Source of the DNA: Symsagittifera roscoffensis
Lineage: Eukaryota; Xenacoelomorpha; Acoela; Convolutidae
Direction: 5' to 3'
NCBI RefSeq assembly: GCF_963678635.1
Contig: NC_087068.1
Location: 6,665,907 to 6,729,906, forward strand
DNA length: 64,000 nucleotides
In this document: one piece after another, positions 58,721 through 64,000 of the stretch
Numbering within the stretch: position 1 is the first letter of the stretch
Layout of the letters: each line of letters starts with the position of its first letter
Translations under genes and position numbers: made by a program
The notes under the pieces: model-generated
The model's database searches: none
Seen by the model: the letters and a program-made list of their open reading frames with translations, nothing else
Told to the model about the DNA's origin: nothing

Positions 58721-59599
58721 GGCTAAATTATGAACAAATTAGGCCAAAAAAGCTTAAAAAAGATATTTCCATTTAAACTTAAGAAAAGTTTTTACTCCAA
58801 AAGTTTGCGAAAATTTTTTAAAATTTTCAAAAAATAAATTTGTTTTTTTTTTTAGAAATACTGAATTTTATACATGTTTTTAGTTCGGTCACATTAGAAA
58901 GCTGCGTTAAAAACTTCAGCTTAGACCTAATTCCCCATTCCAACCGGATTTAGGGAACGTTTGATGCAAGTGAAAGCTAGTTAAAGAAGTTATCATTTAG
59001 TTTGCCAAACTAGAAGTACATTCATTCACAAATACCGTAGTGGAGATATAGCGGAAGAGTGGAAAGTAGTTCAAGAAATGTGGACAATTCAAATGGCAAA
59101 TCGTGGATTTAACAAATTAAATCACATAAAAAGGCTAGTTTTTATCTTAAATCATTACTCATTATTAATTGATTGCAATGTGTGGGATTTTCTTTGTTTT
59201 GATTCACAATTTCACTTTTGCCAAATTTGCCTTCTCTTGGAGAAATTAATGCAAATAATTAGCTTTTTATAGAAAAATTTTACGAAAGTTTAATTTTTGT
59301 TCATTTTTGGAAATTTTTGGTAAAAATTAAGGGAATTGGTGAGACACACAAGTAAAAAATTAGGGTCGGGATCAGAAGAAATTTTATTGGGGAAGTTAGA
59401 TTCAATCGTGGGTTATTGCATAAGAACGCTTTGCAGGCATACTAATCACATTATTTGTTCGTAGGAGTGGCTAAAGAATTTCGAGTGCTGGATTGATTTT
59501 ATTTTCTTCAGGAGTTACAATGAATTCATGGTGAGTGTTTTGTAAGAGGTTATGGAGCTTGTGGTAGAGTTTTATTTGTGAATGTTATCTAAAAAGGGG
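58721..59599. other. AT-rich DNA between the LINE fragments
   Basis: No coding feature supported; long A and T runs. Confidence 0.35.
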
Positions 59600-60240
59600 T
59601 TTTTCTAGAAGCTGGATGTAATCAACAGCTGTGAAACACATTGGTCGTCCATGAAAAATTTTCTGTAATCATCATTTCGGACGTAAAATCTTTTAGCCGG
59701 TCTACATTTACTTAATGTTTTAAAAACATTAAGCTTTAAAACCCTGCACATTTCTTCTGGAGTGAATGACCATAAAATTTGTCTCAGTTTTTTCTTGCTA
59801 AGAATGTTTTGAAATTCTCAATTGAGTATTTAGTTTAATTGTAAGCTGTGCATTTTATGGGGACTACTTTCTGGCGTAATCTGAGTTCAGTATTGAATAG
59901 TGTGGATAAATGGTCTGTTTTAATTGGATAAATCTGTTCGACTGATCTTCTAAACTGTAATAAGTGATTATGTAGTATATTAGCCTTTTGGGTGTGCTGG
60001 TGCTGTTTCACTGGTCATTTCCAGGTTATACAGTAATGAAGTTTTTTGTGCGTTAAGATAAATCAAATGTGTATCTCCTAAGAGGATGAGGTTAGAATTG
60101 TACTTGTGGATGTTTTTAGAGCTAGCCAACTCTTCGACGAATTCAAACGAGTTGACTTTGTTTGCGTTGTATGATAGTTTTAAAAGTGTTATTTCCTTGT
60201 TAATCCAATATCCTAGAAATTGAAATTTTGTTGTGTAGAA
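59600..60240 (-). mobile_element. Decayed LINE, copy 2 (endonuclease region)
   Basis: Nucleotide-similar to 58270-58700 (shared TGTGAAACAC, CATTTCGGACGTA, AAACCCTGCACAT and TCTCCTAAGAGGAT). Minus-strand frames give NLILLGDTHLI, an equivalent of the endonuclease motif Leu-Leu-Gly-Asp, and SNxNRPF, resembling Ser-Asp-His-x-Pro. Apurinic-type endonuclease remnant, broken by stops. Confidence 0.65.
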
Positions 60241-60639
60241 AAACAGTTGAACATTGATTATTTTAAAAAAAAGTTGTTTTGTGCGTTAATTAATTTTAAC
60301 AAAATTAGGTCCAAAAATTTACTCAAATTTAACCAGATTACCACAAAAACAGGCTCTTCTTCGGCAACCAAAAATTAAGCCGAAACCACTCGACTAAGTT
60401 ATGAACAAATTAAATCAATAAACCTCAAAAAAGATTTTTCGACAATTAAACAAAATTTTTTCATTTATGCAAATTTTGAGAAACTTGATGCTCTCTAACT
60501 TTTTTCTTCATCCTTTTTTGTCTATTTTTGAATAAATTAGAGAGAAACATATTTTGATTTTCAAAGTCGAAACTTTTTTCCGGATAATTTAAATCAGCTT
60601 TTGCGTTTTTTTTTTCTAAATATTTTTTGACTCGACCTA

Positions 60640-60850
60640 TTGAGTTTAGGTCCGGAGAGGCATCCTCATAAAAAAATTTTGGTACACCATCTGTTCATCA
60701 CGCTATCTTATTCTTGGCTGGATATATTAGTGCCAGTTCTTATGCTAGTACCGATCTTAATCCTATTCTTATATCTACTAGAATCAATAGATTTAGTGTT
60801 TACTGGTATTTTTTACTGGAAGTGTTAGTATTAGTGGTAGGGCGATTCAT
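60640..60850 (-). repeat. Diverged fragment resembling the left-edge element's LTR/leader
   Basis: Shares TACACC-TCTG-TC-TCACGCTATCTTATT (with mismatches), GCTGGATA, AGTACCGATC/AATACCGATC, AATCAATAGAT and GTTTACTGGT in order with 4225-4450. About 70 percent alike by eye. Confidence 0.6.
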
Positions 60851-61500
60851 ACGTAGGAGCTGTGATGATGAAGGTCGATTGATTAAGCATCGAGGTGCGT
60901 TCGTGGGGTGTTTTTGTTTCATGAGGATGCGTTGTGTACGGGTGGGAGTATTACTGATGGATGATGTTGATGTTTCTGATGGTGAGGCTGAGTTAATTGG
61001 TGGATTGCAAGTTACCGGTCAGTATTATAAATTTGTTGCTCATGTGGATCAAAGCCGTCGAAGTTGTGTTCTAATTGGTCGTCTGTCATAGGGCTCGGGG
61101 TATCAGGGAGAGTGCTAGAGAGAGGGGAATTCTTTGAAAGTTGCATAAGCACAGGAGAAATTGGAATTCGAGAGGTTTTTTACTGGAACTGAGGGAATTA
61201 TTGGAGTAAAGGGTGTTGTGAGTAGTTAGTAGTGGGACTCGATTTGATTCGAGAACTTCATCAGGAATCTCGATAGCAGGGTTGGTTAAAGATTTGTGTG
61301 TATCCAAATCTGTTTGAATAGAATTATCGGAGTGCATGTGAGACGAGTTGGTTGCGAAAATTTAAAGCTGGGACTGAATACTGGAAAAGGAGAAGAAGTG
61401 AGGTCAGAAATGGAAATGAGAGAGTGTTGTCGCTGGAGATTGGAACAATAAGAGAGGGAGCGATGGCGGCTCATCGTGGGCTAAAAACATGAGACTGTGT
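60851..61500 (-). other. Possible coding remnant beside the LTR-like fragment
   Basis: GC-richer than its surroundings, with minus frames 61474-61286 and 61337-61086 and a plus frame 60714-61091. If the neighbouring fragment is an LTR of a minus-strand element, this would be the 3' end of its coding part, but no domain is recognised in any frame. Confidence 0.25.
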
Positions 61501-61859
61501 TGCATTTGATTGCTTTGATGGATGTGTGAAGCTAACGAAAATGTAAATCAATACTTTGTTTGTGGGACTAATTGCAAATTAGTAAGAATTGATAAATTGT
61601 GTATTTATGGTGGTGCTGTTGGAGTAGTATGTGTGTACTTTTGTGCGGTACTGTATATGTTTAGTTTTTTTGATTATTTGTTATTATATTCATTGGGTTG
61701 AGATTTTAGTTTTTTTTTTTTGTTGTGGTTGAAAAAAATTCCAAAAAATCCGGTGAATAACATTCTTGCCCCGCTGGCCATGTTATCCAAAAAAACCATT
61801 TCATCATATTAACTAACTTGAAACATTTTGGCGCAAGAATATCATCAAAAAATTGATTT

Positions 61860-64000
61860 TGTTCAAAATGATTTGCTTTATAAAAATAACTTAGAGTTTT
61901 TGAAAACTTCGTCGATTGAATAGCTGGTGTAGGAAAACTGTAACGTTACCGAAAGGTAACCATTTTAAAAAACAAACTGCTTGTTTTGAATTTTAATCCA
62001 TTGATTGGCCGCAGAGTATAAACTAAATTTCTAGCCATCGAAGTCATTTCATGGTTCAAAATGAAATTTTTCAAGGTTTCAAAGCCTAGAAAACCTGCTT
62101 GGGAAAACTTAAGTTTTGCGGCGAACCGAATCATTCTATAAACCTATTTGAATAGGTTGCTGAGGAAAACCTTGATTTTTTGCGGATCAATTCAGCTTAT
62201 GAAATAACCTATATTGTTTCAAAAGTTCAAAGCTTGAATAGCTTCAACAGAAAAAAAATAAAACTTTTACCCTAAGATTCGTTTCATGAAAAATCTTAAA
62301 TTGTTCAAAAGTTGAATCGGTTGAATAGGTTTCCGAGCACAACTAAAATTTTTTTGAACTGACTCAACCTGTGAAATAGTTTCAGTTTGTTCTAAGTTTC
62401 ATAGCTTGAATAGTTTGACTAAAAATAAACAAGTTTTGCGAGTTGATTGTTTTTTTGAAAACTTTGAAAAACTTTTTGAAAGAATCATTGCTCGGATAGC
62501 TTGCTTAAAGAAATGGTATTGTATGCAAACTGCAAACAGATTTGGTAATACAAGAATTAGAAGTTTTTTGCCGCTTGATTCTGTCAATGAAACAAATTGA
62601 ATTATTTTGTCGCTTTAATCACTTTAGAAGAAAAACATAGTTTTTTGCCAACTGGTTTGCTCTGCAGAATAGATTGGACTATTTGAAGGTTTCATTGCTT
62701 AAAACGCTGACCTAAGAAAAATGTAACCTTTATAAAAGAGTTCAGTCTAACATATAACTTGCAAAGTTTCCAGGTTTCTCTGCTAGAATGGCTTCAGTGG
62801 AAAAAAAACGCTTATTTCATGATTTAAATTGAAATCTTTCGGAGTTTTGAAAATTGAGTAGCTGGCCTCGAAAAACTTAATCCGTTTAGCGAATCAATTC
62901 GTCTATAAACTAACTTAAAATAATTCAAATTTTCATGTTTTGAAAAGCTTGCTTAAAGAAAAATTGATTTTTTCTGCAAATCGGTCTGGCCGATAAAACC
63001 ACCCGTAATATTTCAAAAGTTCAATGCTTGAAAACATTCAACAGAAAAATTTAGAGTTTTGCCATCCGATTCGCTTGATCAAGTAACTTGAATTGTTTCA
63101 AAGCTAACGCGCTTGGACAACTTCAAAAATGTTTTCACAATCCAAAATTTTTCAAAATTAAAAAAACTTCATAGCTTGAATAGTTTGCTTAGAATTAGCA
63201 AATTTTTGCGACTAAGATACTGTATAAAAAAACTTGAATTTTTCTTCATGAAACAATTTGAATTATTTAAATTATTCGAATAACTGCTTTATTAAACGAA
63301 GATTCATCACTCGGATAGCTTGCAGATGAAAACTTGTATTTTTCGCAAACTCATTTGGTCTATAAGAAAAGTTAGATTATTTCGTGTCTTGAATATCTTC
63401 AATAGAAAAACACTATTTTTTTGCCAATCGCTTTGCTTTGACATTTAAATAAAATTGAAATAACTTGACATTTAAATATTTGCATAGCTGGATTAGCGAA
63501 AAAAAAATTAATTTCGAGCACACTAATTTGCTCTCTGAAGCAAATGGTTTTTTAAAAAACGTTTCATCGCTTTAATAGTTTGCTCAGAAAAGGCTTTTTT
63601 TCGAGCTGATTCGGTCTATAAAATAACTTGAAAACATTTTTTAACTAAAATATTTCAATTTTCTCAATGAAAAAAAGTAAATTATTTCAAATTCTTAAAG
63701 TTGAAATAGCAAACTTAGAAAAATTTCAATTTGCTTCATAAAAAAAACTTAAATTATTTCAAAACTTTGAAGTTTGAATTATCTTGCTCAGAAAAACTTG
63801 AAGTTTAAATTATGATTCGGTTCAAAGCAAACTCAAAATTTTTCAGCTTCGTAACTGGAATACTTTGCTGAAAAAAAATAAATTTGAAATAACCTGAAAT
63901 AATTGAAAGTTTCGCCGCTTGAATGGCTTGCTAAGAACAACATTATTTCATATTAAAAAGATTCACTCTGCGGAACAGCTTGAGAATTTTCATTTTTTTG
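61860..64000. repeat. Ancient, highly diverged tandem array, period ~85-90 bp
   Basis: A core like CATAGCTTGAATAGTTTGCTTAGAAAAA, followed by TTTTTGC, an AACTGATTCG-type block and TATAAAATAACTTGAATTTTTC, recurs about twenty times. Examples start near 62230, 62402, 62490, 62695, 62781, 62858, 62940, 63025, 63105, 63172, 63303, 63392, 63485, 63568, 63774, 63850 and 63915. Continues to the window edge. Confidence 0.7.

Overview
The window reads as animal nuclear DNA. It is AT-rich, its exons are separated by introns of 2 to 8 kb, and interspersed repeats are dense. Nothing bacterial is visible (no operons, no ribosome-binding sites). The one host gene I can assemble belongs to the glycosyltransferase 92 family (GT92, DUF23), which is common in nematodes and other invertebrates. 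I cannot name the species. One run of N (39337-39536) marks an assembly gap.

Layout: (1) 1-4.5 kb, minus strand: the 5' part of a retroelement. A small basic ORF overlaps a long open Gag-like ORF that runs off the left edge. (2) 5.3-30.6 kb, plus strand: a GT92 gene in six recognisable exons, starting with a type II signal anchor and carrying an Asp-Leu-Asp-Glu motif in exon 4. Four of its five splice junctions agree in phase. The junction around intron 3 does not. Its introns hold a TA-flanked terminal-inverted-repeat element, three copies of a ~0.5 kb dispersed repeat, tRNA-like segments, foldback palindromes and, in intron 3, a nearly intact Ty3/gypsy retrotransposon (17329-23396). That insertion has 201-bp LTRs differing at one base and ATAC target duplications, so it is young. 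(3) 31.5-38.0 kb, minus strand: an older, frameshifted Ty3/gypsy element of a related lineage with both LTRs. (4) 38-47.4 kb: AT-rich DNA, the gap, then three head-to-tail copies of a 1.9-2.7 kb unit, each with an internal ~30-bp minisatellite.

(5) 48-52.7 kb, plus strand: a decayed protein-primed family B DNA polymerase of the kind carried by Maverick/Polinton-type elements and related viruses. Its palm region is present twice. (6) 53.5-56.3 kb: more dispersed repeats, a foldback and a possible small two-exon gene on the minus strand. (7) 57-60.2 kb, minus strand: two fragments of one non-LTR retrotransposon family (endonuclease and reverse transcriptase remnants). (8) 60.6-61.5 kb: a diverged fragment resembling the leader/LTR of the element at the left edge. 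(9) 61.9-64 kb: a very diverged tandem array with a period of about 85-90 bp.

The only coordinated functions visible are within single units. The GT92 exons make one Golgi-type enzyme. The gypsy gag and pol genes work with their LTRs, primer site and polypurine tract. Everything else is mobile-element debris at different stages of decay. All coordinates were read by eye, so repeat borders are approximate unless stated otherwise.
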